Assembly (NCBI GenBank): GCA_025362415.1
Contig: JANYGM010000367.1
Coordinates: forward strand, 1 to 21,198
DNA length: 21,198 nucleotides
Source: a bacterium
Lineage (GTDB): Bacteria > Bacteroidota > Bacteroidia > Cytophagales > Thermonemataceae
Direction: 5' to 3'
Every line of letters begins with the position of its first letter. The first letter of the stretch is position 1. The notes under the pieces were generated by a model that saw only the letters and a program-made list of their open reading frames with translations, did no database searches and was not told the DNA's origin. A program made the position numbers and the translations under genes. This document shows, piece after piece, positions 6,115-13,917 of this stretch.

Positions 6115-9100
6115 ATGTTTTTCAAAGATAACGACAATAACAAAGAAAACAACCTTGAGATTTCTCTCAAAAACAACCTCCAAACGCTCCAAGCACAGTT
6201 AGAAGGGGAACTTGATTTTTCTGATGTGATGCGCAAACTCTACGCTACAGATGCCTCTGCCTACCGTGAGATGCCTTTTGCGGTGGCGTATCCAAAAAAT
6301 GACAACGACCTCAAAAAACTGATTATTTTTGCTAATAATTTCCAAATACCACTTATTCCACGTACTGCAGGCACTTCTTTGGCAGGGCAAGTCGTGGGAA
6401 AAGGAATTATTGTTGATGTTTCTAAGTATTTTACTAATATATTGGAAATCAACGAACAAGAAAAGTATATTCGTATTCAGCCTGCTATTATTCGTAATGA
6501 TTTGAATGCCTTTTTGGCGCAATATCAGCTTTATTTTGGTCCAGAAACGGCTACGGCTTCTCGTGCAATGCTGGGCGGAATGGTTGGAAACAACTCTTGT
6601 GGCTCAAATTCTATTATTTATGGTAGCACACGAGAACACGTTTTGGAAATTACAGGATTTTTGTCTGATGGCTCAAAAGTTGTTTTTGGTGAATTATCAA
6701 AAGAACAATATCAGCAAAAACTTGCTCAAAATGATTTAGAAGGCAAAATTTATCAGAAAATTAACGAAATTCTAACAAGTGAAAATAATCAAAAAGAAAT
6801 TAGAAAAGAATTTCCTAAAAAAACAATAGACAGACGAAATACAGGCTATGCCCTTGATTTATTGCTTGATAGTGAGGTTTTTATAGAAAAACAACAAGAT
6901 AATATTTCAACAGAAACATCAACAGAAAAAACAAAGAAATTTAATCTTGCTAATTTGATTTGTGGGTCAGAAGGCACACTAACGCTTATTACTGAACTAA
7001 AACTTAATCTTTCTCCTCTTCCGCCAAAAAATAAAGTGCTTGTTTGCGTGCATTGCAACAGCATTGATGAGGCTTTGCGTGCCAATTTGGTTGCTGTAAG
7101 CCAAAATCCATCTGCTTCCGAACTTATTGACCACTATATTTTGGAATGTACCAAAGAAAATTTAGCGCAACAACAAAACCGTTTCTTTGTTTTGGGTGAG
7201 CCAAAGGCTATTTTAGCAGTAGAACTTTTTGCAAATACCAAAGAAGAAGTTTATCATAAGGCTGAAAAAATGATTTTGGAGCTTGAAAACGCTCATTTGG
7301 GGCATCATTTTCCTATTGTTGATGCAGAAAATATTGCCAAAGTTTGGGCGTTGCGCAATGCGGGTTTGGGTCTTCTTTCTAACCTTGCAGGTGATGCAAA
7401 GCCTGTTTGTGTGGTGGAAGATACAGCAGTTGATGTGCAGGATTTGCCAGAATATATCAGAGAATTTAATTTGATTTTGCAAAAATATGGCTTGTATAGC
7501 GTGCATTATGCTCACGCAGGCACAGGTGAGCTACATTTGCGACCAATCTTAAACCTCAAAACGCAAGAAGGACACACCCTTTTTAGGAAAGTGGCAGAAG
7601 ATACTGCAAAACTTGTTAAAAAGTACAAAGGCTCACTTTCAGGGGAACACGGAGATGGGCGTTTGCGTGGTGAGTTCATCAAATTGATGGTTGGGGAAGT
7701 GAATTATACCAATTTTAAGGCAATTAAGCAGGTTTTTGATGAAAATGGAATTTTTAATCCTAATAAAATTGTAGATACGCCACCAATGGACGAAAGTCTG
7801 CGCTATCGTGTCAATCACCCAGAGCCACAAATTACTACTTTCTTTGATTTTGATAAGCAGAAGGGTATTTTGCGTCTTGCAGAAAAATGTAATGGTTCTG
7901 GTGATTGTCGCAAAACGGAGGTTACAGGTGGCGTGATGTGTCCGAGTTATATGGCTACACGCAACGAAAAAGATACTACTCGTGCCAGAGCAAATATTTT
8001 GAGAGAAATTTTGACCAATTCAGACAAAAAAAATCCTTTTGATAGTGAGGAAATTAAAGAGGTAATGGATTTGTGTTTGTCGTGCAAGGGTTGCAAGTCC
8101 GAATGTCCTTCAAATGTGGATATGGGCAAGATGAAAGCAGAATTTTTGGCGCATTACTATGAGGCAAATGGTGTGCCTTTTCGTACCAAATTGATAGCTA
8201 ATTTCAGTAAAGCAAACAAATTAGCAGCACTTTTGCCTAGTGTGTATAATTTTTTTGTAACTAATAATTTTACCTCAAAAATTTTCAAAAAAATTGCTGG
8301 TTTTGCACCAAAACGCAGTCTTCCAACACTTTATAAAACTACGCTAAAAGATTGGTACACTAAAAACCACCCCCAGCCCCTCCTTGGGAAGGAGGGGAGT
8401 AGTTTGTCCCCCTCCTTTGAAGGAGGGGCTAGGGGTGGTATTAAAGTTGTTTATCTTTTTTGTGATGAATTTACAAATTATAATGATACAGAAATAGGAA
8501 TTAAAACTATCAAACTTCTGCAAACACTTGGTTATGTGGTGATTATGCCCATAGAAGTAAAAGAAAGTGGGCGTACTTACTTATCAAAAGGACTTTTGAA
8601 AGAGGCTAAAAAAATAGCAAATAATAATGTAAATATCTTCAAAAATTTCATAACAGATACAACGCCTTTGATAGGTATTGAGCCATCTGGTATTCTTAGT
8701 TTTAGAGATGAATACCTGGATTTGGTGGACAAAAATATACGCCCTGATGCTGAAAAAATAGCTAAAAATGCGTTTTTGTTAGATGAGTTTTTGGCAAATG
8801 AAATAGATGCAGGAAATATCAGCGCAGCGCAATTTCATACAGAAAAAAAGCTCCTCAAACTACACGGACATTGTTATCAAAAGGCACTTTCTAGCTTGAC
8901 TTTCACCAAAAAAGTGCTTTCATTGCCCAAAAACTATGAAATGCACGTAATTGCATCTGGTTGTTGTGGAATGGCAGGCGCATTTGGCTATGAAAGTGAG
9001 CATTATGACGTTTCTATGCAAGTAGGAGAACTTATTTTATTTCCTGCGGTACGAAAACAAGCAGAAGATACAATTATTGTGGCATCTGGGACGAGTTGCA

Positions 9101-9177
9101 GGCATCAAATCAAAGATGGCACAAATAAAATGGCTTTACATTTAGCAGAAGTGCTTTGGGACGCTGTGATTAAGTAA
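6115..9177 (+). CDS. FAD-binding and Fe-S oxidoreductase (YdiJ / D-2-hydroxyacid dehydrogenase type)
   Basis: A 1020-residue fusion of a glycolate/D-lactate-oxidase-like flavoprotein with a GlpC-type iron-sulfur subunit. The FAD half has PLIPRTAGTSLAGQ (residues 79-92), GNNSCGSNSIIYGSTREH (158-175), GSEGTLTLI and, in the oxidase C-terminal domain, SGEHGDGRLRGEF. The Fe-S half has Cys-rich motifs from residue 592 (CxxxxxC...C) and 654 (CLSCKGCKSEC), then CCG-type segments HGHCYQK (920) and SGCCGMAG (950-951). Such proteins oxidise D-2-hydroxyacids (D-lactate, D-2-hydroxyglutarate) and pass electrons to a carrier, in the cytoplasm or at the inner membrane; the exact substrate cannot be read from sequence. 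Residues about 751-775 are encoded by a GC-rich palindromic repeat inserted in frame. It is the only intact plus-strand gene, apparently monocistronic. Confidence 0.9.
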   Translation: MFFKDNDNNKENNLEISLKNNLQTLQAQLEGELDFSDVMRKLYATDASAYREMPFAVAYPKNDNDLKKLIIFANNFQIPLIPRTAGTSLAGQVVGKGIIVDVSKYFTNILEINEQEKYIRIQPAIIRNDLNAFLAQYQLYFGPETATASRAMLGGMVGNNSCGSNSIIYGSTREHVLEITGFLSDGSKVVFGELSKEQYQQKLAQNDLEGKIYQKINEILTSENNQKEIRKEFPKKTIDRRNTGYALDLLLDSEVFIEKQQDNISTETSTEKTKKFNLANLICGSEGTLTLITELKLNLSPLPPKNKVLVCVHCNSIDEALRANLVAVSQNPSASELIDHYILECTKENLAQQQNRFFVLGEPKAILAVELFANTKEEVYHKAEKMILELENAHLGHHFPIVDAENIAKVWALRNAGLGLLSNLAGDAKPVCVVEDTAVDVQDLPEYIREFNLILQKYGLYSVHYAHAGTGELHLRPILNLKTQEGHTLFRKVAEDTAKLVKKYKGSLSGEHGDGRLRGEFIKLMVGEVNYTNFKAIKQVFDENGIFNPNKIVDTPPMDESLRYRVNHPEPQITTFFDFDKQKGILRLAEKCNGSGDCRKTEVTGGVMCPSYMATRNEKDTTRARANILREILTNSDKKNPFDSEEIKEVMDLCLSCKGCKSECPSNVDMGKMKAEFLAHYYEANGVPFRTKLIANFSKANKLAALLPSVYNFFVTNNFTSKIFKKIAGFAPKRSLPTLYKTTLKDWYTKNHPQPLLGKEGSSLSPSFEGGARGGIKVVYLFCDEFTNYNDTEIGIKTIKLLQTLGYVVIMPIEVKESGRTYLSKGLLKEAKKIANNNVNIFKNFITDTTPLIGIEPSGILSFRDEYLDLVDKNIRPDAEKIAKNAFLLDEFLANEIDAGNISAAQFHTEKKLLKLHGHCYQKALSSLTFTKKVLSLPKNYEMHVIASGCCGMAGAFGYESEHYDVSMQVGELILFPAVRKQAEDTIIVASGTSCRHQIKDGTNKMALHLAEVLWDAVIK
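8366..8439. repeat. GC-rich palindromic repeat inside the oxidoreductase gene
   Basis: The 74 bp form a near-perfect inverted repeat. The left arm begins ACCACCCCCAGCCCCTCCTT; the right arm read inverted begins ACCACCCCTAGCCCCTCCTT. Each arm contains its own small hairpin (CCTCCTT...AAGGAGG). GC content is far above the flanking gene. It is read through without a stop, giving HPQPLLGKEGSSLSPSFEG-type residues. Similar palindromes are common between genes in Cytophagia and some cyanobacteria. Confidence 0.85.
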
Positions 9178-9180
9178 AAC

Positions 9181-9216
9181 AAAAAAGCCTTTTCTAATAT
9201 AGGAAAGGCTTTTTTA
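9181..9216. terminator. Bidirectional terminator between convergent genes
   Basis: AAAAAAGCCTTT and AAAGGCTTTTTT pair around a short centre, with an A run on one side and T run on the other. It follows the oxidoreductase stop at 9177 by three bases and precedes the end of the convergent MscS gene at 9245, so it can serve both. Confidence 0.88.
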
Positions 9217-9244
9217 CTAATTTTTGCTAATTTTTGATAAGCAT

Positions 9245-10072
9245 TTATTTTTCATTATGCAGATAAACTTGTCTATCTTGTGATGGTGCAGCAATATTTT
9301 CTTTAATAAAACTTGCTTGCACTTGGTCGTTAATATTTGCTAAAACATCCCAATAAGACGCTACAAAATCCGCAGAAGTCATCCAACACATAAGCGTTAC
9401 GTAATAGGCATTATCTTCAAAACCACTCACAACTGCATTACAAGCAGGGTCTTTCAAGAATAGTGGTTCTGCACCAGCAACCACCAAGACAATATCTCTC
9501 ACTTTTTTACTATCATTCTTAGAAGAAACCTTAAATTTAAAGTCCACCCTACGAGTAGGATTTCCGCTCAAATTCACCATAGCACCATTGGCAACACTAC
9601 CATTTGGAAGAATAATTATTTGATTATCAGGCGTTTCCAGAACAGTATTAAAAGTCTGAATTTCTCGTACTGTTCCCGTAAAGCCTTGAGAAGTAATAAT
9701 ATCACCTACTTTATAAGGTTTGAAAAACAAAATTAGTACACTTCCTGCAAAGTTTGACAAACTTCCCTGTAAAGCCAAACCAACTGCCAAGCCCATAGCA
9801 CCCAAAACCGCAATAAAAGATGTTGTTTCAATGCCCAAAATGCCCGCAATACTGAAAAGAAGCAAAATTCTCAAACCAATAGAAATTAAATTGATAAGAA
9901 AACGACTGATAGAAAGGTCAAAATTTGACTTAACAAGAGATTTCTGAAGTAAATCAGAAAGACGGTGAACTATCCAAATTCCGACAATCCACGCAAGGGT
10001 TGCGCCCACAATTTTGGGTGCGTACGTAGTCAATAGCGAGTACAATTGGTCTAAATACTTTTGAAAATCCAT
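9245..10072 (-). CDS. mscS: Small-conductance mechanosensitive channel, MscS family
   Basis: An inner-membrane channel that opens under membrane tension to release solutes after hypo-osmotic shock. From the ATG at 10072 it has 276 residues, close to E. coli MscS (286). Three membrane segments are visible: about 20-40, 62-85 and the pore-lining TM3 with the glycine/alanine pattern GAMGLAVGLALQGSLSNFAG (about 90-110). The beta domain follows with PYKVGDIITSQGFTGTVREI and the conserved LPNGSVANGAMVNLS, then the C-terminal alpha/beta domain. The frame stays open upstream to 10246, but those 58 residues overlap the terminator at 10239-10293 and match nothing in the family, so the ATG at 10072 is preferred. 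It is separated from the SPOR genes by that terminator. Confidence 0.93.
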   Translation of the reverse strand: MDFQKYLDQLYSLLTTYAPKIVGATLAWIVGIWIVHRLSDLLQKSLVKSNFDLSISRFLINLISIGLRILLLFSIAGILGIETTSFIAVLGAMGLAVGLALQGSLSNFAGSVLILFFKPYKVGDIITSQGFTGTVREIQTFNTVLETPDNQIIILPNGSVANGAMVNLSGNPTRRVDFKFKVSSKNDSKKVRDIVLVVAGAEPLFLKDPACNAVVSGFEDNAYYVTLMCWMTSADFVASYWDVLANINDQVQASFIKENIAAPSQDRQVYLHNEK

Positions 10073-10238
10073 AAAAATGATTGGTTTAATTGTTATTGAT
10101 GAAACATCAAGTGCAAAATAATTATAAAAAATAAAGAAACAATCTTTTTGATAAAATAATTTTAATTTATTTTGCTTTTCCCAATTTATACTGCAAACTA
10201 CATAATTTAGTTTTAACTCTTCCGCAACATCAATTACA

Positions 10239-10293
10239 AAATACAAAAACCAAAGGAAATGCTAAAAATGCACTTCTTTTGGTTTTTGTATTT
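10239..10293 (-). terminator. Terminator of the SPOR-like gene cluster
   Basis: Arms at 10239-10258 and 10274-10293 form a 20-bp stem with one G-T wobble (AAATACAAAAACCAAA against TTTGGTTTTTGTATTT) and a 15-base loop. On the minus strand it ends in a T-rich stretch. It sits 28 bases after the stop at 10321. Confidence 0.7.
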
Positions 10294-10320
10294 CGTACCT
10301 CAAACTTTGTACTTCAAAAA

Positions 10321-10848
10321 TTACTCTATTTTTCCTTTTCTAACACCTTCTACATATTCTACAATAAAAGCATCTTGAACGCCTAATTTATTGACATATC
10401 CTCTAAATTTCTTTGCTTGTTCTACGTCTTTGAAATTGCCCAATGTATAGCGTTTGATACCATCATTATTTTCTGCATTGAAATTTCCGCCTGCGCCTTC
10501 AATATCAACATCTTTGTAAGCACCAACTTGTACTTTATAAATAGTGCCTACATTTGCTCCTGCGACAGGGGCATTTCTGTTTTTTGATGCTTCCAATTTC
10601 TTGTTTTCATTGCGTAAAGCGTTGAGTTCTGCATCTTTAGCAGCTACGTGATTACGAGTTTCATCTAATTCTGTAGAGATGGTGGCATCACGTTTTTCTA
10701 GTGCGGCTTTTTCATCTACTAATTTTTTGAAATCCAACGGTTTCATTTCCTTTTGTTTGGCTTTCCACTCTTTTATAAGGGCTTTGTCATCTTGTGCAAG
10801 TGCCTTGAAACTTACCAAAACACAAATAAGAATTAATATTTTTTTCAT
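10321..10848 (-). CDS. Periplasmic SPOR-like coiled-coil protein (third paralog)
   Basis: The 175 residues start with a signal peptide (MKKILILICVLVSFKALAQ) and continue with a charged segment EWKAKQKEMKPLDFKKLVDEK shared by all three neighbours. A predicted coiled coil (about 45-90) follows, then a SPOR-like domain (about 103-168): YKVQVGAYKDVDI, then RYTLGNFKDVEQAKKFRGYV. SPOR domains bind denuded peptidoglycan, so a role at the cell wall or septum is plausible. Bacteroidota relatives are often labelled 'ezrin/radixin/moesin family' because of the coiled coil, which says nothing about function. It starts 26 bases after the middle paralog, hence probably cotranscribed, and is followed by a terminator. 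Confidence 0.82.
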   Translation of the reverse strand: MKKILILICVLVSFKALAQDDKALIKEWKAKQKEMKPLDFKKLVDEKAALEKRDATISTELDETRNHVAAKDAELNALRNENKKLEASKNRNAPVAGANVGTIYKVQVGAYKDVDIEGAGGNFNAENNDGIKRYTLGNFKDVEQAKKFRGYVNKLGVQDAFIVEYVEGVRKGKIE

Positions 10849-10874
10849 AAAAATGTAATAAAGTTTTATTATAA

Positions 10875-11375
10875 CTATTTATTTTTCCCTGCTACAATAC
10901 TTACGCCAGTCATTCCAATTTTTTGCAAATTTGCTTTAAATTCTTCTGCTTGTTGCCTGCTTTCAAATTGTGCAAGTATTTGTTTGTCTGCTCCAGTACC
11001 TATGACAGCACTAAATGCAGCATTTGTGCTAACATTATTTTTTGGTGCTGGCTTTTCTATTATTGTTGCTTCGTGGGCTACTCTTTCGTGTTCTAGTTTC
11101 TCATTTGCGGCTCTGAGTGTTGTTATTTCGTCATCTTTTGCAGTTATTCCAAGCCGTACTTCTTGTATTTGTGCATCAATGACTTTTACTTTTTGAAGTA
11201 GTTGCTGATGTTTTTCTACTAATTCTTTGAATTGCAGTGGGGTAAGCTCCTTGAGTTTTGTAGCATATTCTTTTTCTATTGCTTTCTCTTCCTTACTAAG
11301 TTTTTGTGCGTGCATATTTGTAGCCCAAAGCCCAATAAAAGCACTTAAACAAATAATTTTTAAAGATACATTCAT
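10875..11375 (-). CDS. Periplasmic SPOR-like coiled-coil protein (second paralog, degenerate SPOR)
   Basis: The 166 residues have a signal peptide ending near AQK, the shared EYATKLKELTPLQFKELVEKH segment and a coiled coil (about 60-100). The C-terminal part (about 115-160) keeps the second half of a SPOR fold, LAQFESRQQAEEFKANLQKIG. It lacks the KVQVGAYK strand of its neighbours; SAVIGTGADK stands there instead. It may have lost glycan binding. It lies 147 bases after the first paralog and 26 before the third, so it is likely transcribed with the latter. Function is inferred only from paralogy. Confidence 0.8.
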   Translation of the reverse strand: MNVSLKIICLSAFIGLWATNMHAQKLSKEEKAIEKEYATKLKELTPLQFKELVEKHQQLLQKVKVIDAQIQEVRLGITAKDDEITTLRAANEKLEHERVAHEATIIEKPAPKNNVSTNAAFSAVIGTGADKQILAQFESRQQAEEFKANLQKIGMTGVSIVAGKNK

Positions 11376-11403
11376 TAGTAATTTATTTTAATAGATAATT
11401 TAT

Positions 11404-11476
11404 ATTTTGTAGTTATTTGTTGTTTGTGAAGACACAAACAATGGCTAAACAACAGCTAAAGATTTTGTAGTTATTT
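11404..11476. repeat. 15-bp direct repeats flanking a hairpin
   Basis: ATTTTGTAGTTATTT occurs at 11404-11418 and 11462-11476. Between them is a 9-bp hairpin TTGTTTGTG-AAGA-CACAAACAA. The unit lies between the first and second SPOR paralogs. It could be a regulatory pair or the footprint of a small insertion. Confidence 0.55.
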
Positions 11477-11522
11477 TATCAAAAAATATATCATACATCA
11501 TATATCACACATCAAAGCATCA

Positions 11523-12110
11523 CTAAACTATTCCTTCTAATGCTTCTTTAATGCCTATTCTTTTGCCATCTTTGTAGGCTACAATCCAAGCATCTTTCAT
11601 ACCTTGCGCCCAAAGTAATTTCTTAAATTTGTCGGCTGCCCAATAATCTTTAAATTGCCCTAAAGTGTAGCGTTTGACATTTTTCCCATCTTTTTCTGTT
11701 TCTAATTGTGTTTCTTTTAAGAAAGCAGCAGGAATTTCAATGTTTTTATAAGCTCCAATTTGGACTTTAAAAATAATACCTTTTGAACTTTTTGGTGAGG
11801 CATCAACTTCTTCATTTGCTTTCAAAAGTTTTTTCTTTTGTGCTTTTAATTGTGCTATTTCGTCATCTTTTGCAAGAATAGCTTTTTTATTATCTTCTAA
11901 CTCTGATGCTTTTTTATCTACAAGAATTTTTGTAGCGTTTTTGTCATAAATAAGTTTCTTAAAATCAAGTGGCGCATAAGCATCACGTTTTGCTTTCCAT
12001 TCTTTTTCTAATTTTTTGTCTTCTTGTGCTTGTAATTTTGTTATTGTGGCAATATTTAGAAAAACAAAAAGCAATAATAAAAAATTTATTTTATAGGTGT
12101 GTTCTTTCAT
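11523..12110 (-). CDS. Periplasmic SPOR-like coiled-coil protein (first paralog)
   Basis: The 195 residues have a signal peptide (hydrophobic stretch FLLLLFVFLNIATI, cut near LQAQ), the shared KEWKAKRDAYAPLDFKKLIYDK segment, a Lys/Glu-rich coiled coil (about 55-95) and a SPOR-like domain (about 107-180): IIFKVQIGAYKNIEI and RYTLGQFKDYWAADKFKKLLW, ending in a basic tail. It is the longest and first-transcribed of the three tandem paralogs. Compared with the third paralog the SPOR part is well kept, so both probably bind peptidoglycan or a partner. Transcription starts downstream of the tRNA terminator at 12180-12214; no clear promoter box is seen. Confidence 0.82.
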   Translation of the reverse strand: MKEHTYKINFLLLLFVFLNIATITKLQAQEDKKLEKEWKAKRDAYAPLDFKKLIYDKNATKILVDKKASELEDNKKAILAKDDEIAQLKAQKKKLLKANEEVDASPKSSKGIIFKVQIGAYKNIEIPAAFLKETQLETEKDGKNVKRYTLGQFKDYWAADKFKKLLWAQGMKDAWIVAYKDGKRIGIKEALEGIV

Positions 12111-12179
12111 AATGAAATGATTAGGTAATATTAAGTAATCTTACAATTTTTATTAACTATTAAACGCAGTATTTAAGAT

Positions 12180-12214
12180 AAAAGTGCTTTTAAATCCTAT
12201 TTAAAAGCACTTTT
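12180..12214 (-). terminator. Terminator of tRNA-Arg
   Basis: A perfect 15-bp stem, AAAAGTGCTTTTAAA and TTTAAAAGCACTTTT, with a 5-base loop, beginning three bases past the tRNA 3' end. The stem starts with A and ends in T on both strands, so it could work in both directions. Confidence 0.85.
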
Positions 12215-12216
12215 AG

Positions 12217-12288
12217 TAGTCACGGCGGGAATTGAACCCACATCTAAAGTTTAGGAAACTTCTATTCTATCCATTGAACTACGCAACC
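12217..12288 (-). tRNA. tRNA-Arg, anticodon CCU
   Basis: Read on the minus strand the acceptor GGTTGCG pairs with CGTGACT (with wobbles), the D arm reads GTTCAATGGATAGAAT, the anticodon loop is TTCCTAA in a five-pair stem (GAAGT/ACTTT), and the T arm is GTGGG-TTCAATT-CCCGC. Anticodon CCU decodes AGG. It is 72 bases to the discriminator A; the CCA end is not encoded. The D-arm and loop sequence are typical of arginine tRNAs. Confidence 0.93.
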
Positions 12289-12314
12289 ATATCCTAATTG
12301 TGAATTTTCAAACG

Positions 12315-12322
12315 CAAATATA
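12315..12322 (-). promoter_or_regulatory. -7 box upstream of tRNA-Arg
   Basis: The minus strand reads TATATTTG, fitting TAnnTTTG, with its start point expected about 20 bases before the tRNA 5' end at 12288. No matching -33 word is seen. Confidence 0.45.
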
Positions 12323-12369
12323 CAACTTTATTTTTAAATAACTAAAATAAAGTTTTTAACAGATTTGTA

Positions 12370-12401
12370 ACTTCACGAAAGTTAGAGGCTATTCGTGAAG
12401 T
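12370..12401 (-). terminator. Hairpin downstream of serS
   Basis: ACTTCACGAA and TTCGTGAAGT pair perfectly (10 bp, 12-base loop), 30 bases after the serS stop at 12431. There is no strong T run, so factor-independent termination is uncertain. Confidence 0.45.
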
Positions 12402-12411
12402 CATATGCAAA

Positions 12412-12440
12412 AATTCGTAATTCGTAATTTTTAATTTTTA
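12412..12440. repeat. Heptamer array across the serS stop codon
   Basis: On the minus strand it reads as AATTAAA twice, AATTACG twice and AATTTTT. The first unit overlaps the last two codons (AAT-TAA). Heptanucleotide arrays of this kind resemble the STRR sequences known from cyanobacteria. Confidence 0.7.
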
Positions 12441-13708
12441 ATTGTCTCAAATTTGGTGTAAGGTTGCAATATTTTTGGAATATTGATGCCATTTTCTGTT
12501 TGATTATTTTCCAAAAGTGCCGCTACAATACGTGGAAGGGCAAGTGCACTACCGTTAAGTGTGTGCAATAATTGTGTTTTCTTGTCATCACCTCTAAAAC
12601 GCAATTTCAGTCTATTTGCCTGATAAGTTTCAAAATTACTCACAGAACTCACTTCTAACCAGCGTTTTTGTGCTGCAGAATACACTTCCAAATCATACGT
12701 AAGCGCAGATGTAAAGCTCATATCACCACCACAAAGGCGCAAAACCCTATACGGGAGTTCTAATTTCTCTAAAATACTTTGCACATAAAGACGCATTTGT
12801 TCCAAAATCTCGTAAGATTTGTCTGGGTGGGCTATCTGCACAATCTCAATTTTATCAAACTGATGCAAACGGTTAAGTCCACGCACATCTGCGCCCCAAC
12901 TTCCTGCCTCACGCCTAAAACAAGGCGTATAACCTGCATTTTTGAGGGGCAAATCTTTGGTATCAACAATCACATCTCTAAACATATTTGTTATAGGAAC
13001 TTCTGCTGTTGGTATCAAATATAGGTCATCTGCGCTGTCGTGGTACATTTGTCCATCTTTGTCGGGGAGTTGCCCAGTACCAAAACCAGAGGCACTATTG
13101 ATAAGAATAGGCGGTTGAATCTCTGTATAACCTGCTTTTTCTGCTTCATCAAGAAAAAAATTGATTAAAGCACGTTGCAATTTTGCGCCTTTCCCCTTAT
13201 AAAATGGAAAACCTGCACCAGTAACCTTATTACCCAATTCAAAATCAATAATATCATATTTGGTGATAATATCCCAATGTGGCAAAGCATTTTCAGGCAG
13301 ATTTGGTATTGTTCCAAATTCAAAAATAGTTTCATTTTCCTGTGGCGTGCGCCCAGTAGGTACGCTTGTATGAGGCAAATTAGGCAATTTGATAAGAATT
13401 TTATTATATTCTGCTTCTATTTCATCAAATTGCTTAGAAAATTCTTGCGCTTTGTTGCTGAGTTCTTTGGCATTTATTTTGGCATTTTCTGCTGCTTCTT
13501 TTTTGCCTTCTTTCATCAAAATACCAATTTGTTTGGCAAGTGTATTGGCTTCTTGCAAGGCATCATCTTGTTGTTTTTGTGCCTCTCTGCGTTTTATATC
13601 AAGATTTAAAATATTTTCTACTACTTCTTGTGCATTTGGAAAATGCTTTTTTTGAAGTCCTAAAATTGTTTTTTCTTTATTTTCTCTGATAAAGTTAATT
13701 TGTAACAT
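12431..13708 (-). CDS. serS: Seryl-tRNA synthetase
   Basis: A class II synthetase that charges tRNA-Ser (and tRNA-Sec where present) in the cytoplasm. At 425 residues it has the usual length. The N-terminal long antiparallel coiled coil that grips the tRNA variable arm covers about 28-100 (KRREAQKQQDDALQEANTLA...). The catalytic core shows motif 1 in the GYTEIQPPILINSASGFGTGQLP region, motif 2 CFRREAGSWGADVRGLNRLHQF, and motif 3 LNGSALALPRIVAALLENNQ. The start ATG gives the canonical MLQINFIREN. A promoter with both boxes lies upstream (13773-13802). The last codons and the stop merge with a heptamer repeat at 12412-12440. Confidence 0.97.
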   Translation of the reverse strand: MLQINFIRENKEKTILGLQKKHFPNAQEVVENILNLDIKRREAQKQQDDALQEANTLAKQIGILMKEGKKEAAENAKINAKELSNKAQEFSKQFDEIEAEYNKILIKLPNLPHTSVPTGRTPQENETIFEFGTIPNLPENALPHWDIITKYDIIDFELGNKVTGAGFPFYKGKGAKLQRALINFFLDEAEKAGYTEIQPPILINSASGFGTGQLPDKDGQMYHDSADDLYLIPTAEVPITNMFRDVIVDTKDLPLKNAGYTPCFRREAGSWGADVRGLNRLHQFDKIEIVQIAHPDKSYEILEQMRLYVQSILEKLELPYRVLRLCGGDMSFTSALTYDLEVYSAAQKRWLEVSSVSNFETYQANRLKLRFRGDDKKTQLLHTLNGSALALPRIVAALLENNQTENGINIPKILQPYTKFETIKN

Positions 13709-13710
13709 AT

Positions 13711-13757
13711 TTTGTTGAGTTGTGAATTGTGAGTTGTGAATTGTGAGTTGTGAGTTG
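13711..13757. repeat. Heptamer array in the serS leader
   Basis: Six or so alternating units of GTTGTGA and ATTGTGA lie directly before the serS start codon, inside the expected 5' untranslated region (start point near 13766). Confidence 0.75.
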
Positions 13758-13772
13758 ATACAAAATCACGCT

Positions 13773-13802
13773 CAAAATTAGAAAATAAAAATGGTTATCA
13801 AA
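13773..13802 (-). promoter_or_regulatory. serS promoter with -33 and -7 boxes
   Basis: The minus strand has TTTG (13802-13799), an 18-base spacer and TAATTTTG (13780-13773). This matches the Bacteroidota consensus TTTG - about 19 - TAnnTTTG, and is the best promoter in the window. The -33 box lies inside the palindrome at 13787-13820. Confidence 0.6.
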
Positions 13803-13820
13803 AATTTGATAACCATTTTT
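13787..13820. terminator. Perfect hairpin overlapping the serS promoter
   Basis: AAAAATGGTTATCAAA and TTTGATAACCATTTTT form a 16-bp stem with loop AA. It has terminator shape in both directions, yet lies upstream of both serS (minus) and the apbE remnant (plus). It may be an operator, or the terminator of a gene since lost. Confidence 0.5.
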
Positions 13821-13917
13821 ATTCTATAAAACTATTTTTCTAAAGTAAGACTTCGTTTAAAGCACTACCATTAGGGTACAGAATTAGCCATTTGCCATTC
13901 TTCAAAAACTTGATTGA

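Noticed and set aside
10073..10246. 58-residue N-terminal extension of the MscS protein
   Set aside because: It overlaps the terminator of the SPOR cluster, matches no family sequence, and the ATG at 10072 gives the usual length.
13787..13820. Terminator of serS or of the apbE remnant
   Set aside because: The hairpin is upstream of both by orientation, so neither transcript would reach it; kept only as a terminator-shaped structure of unknown role.
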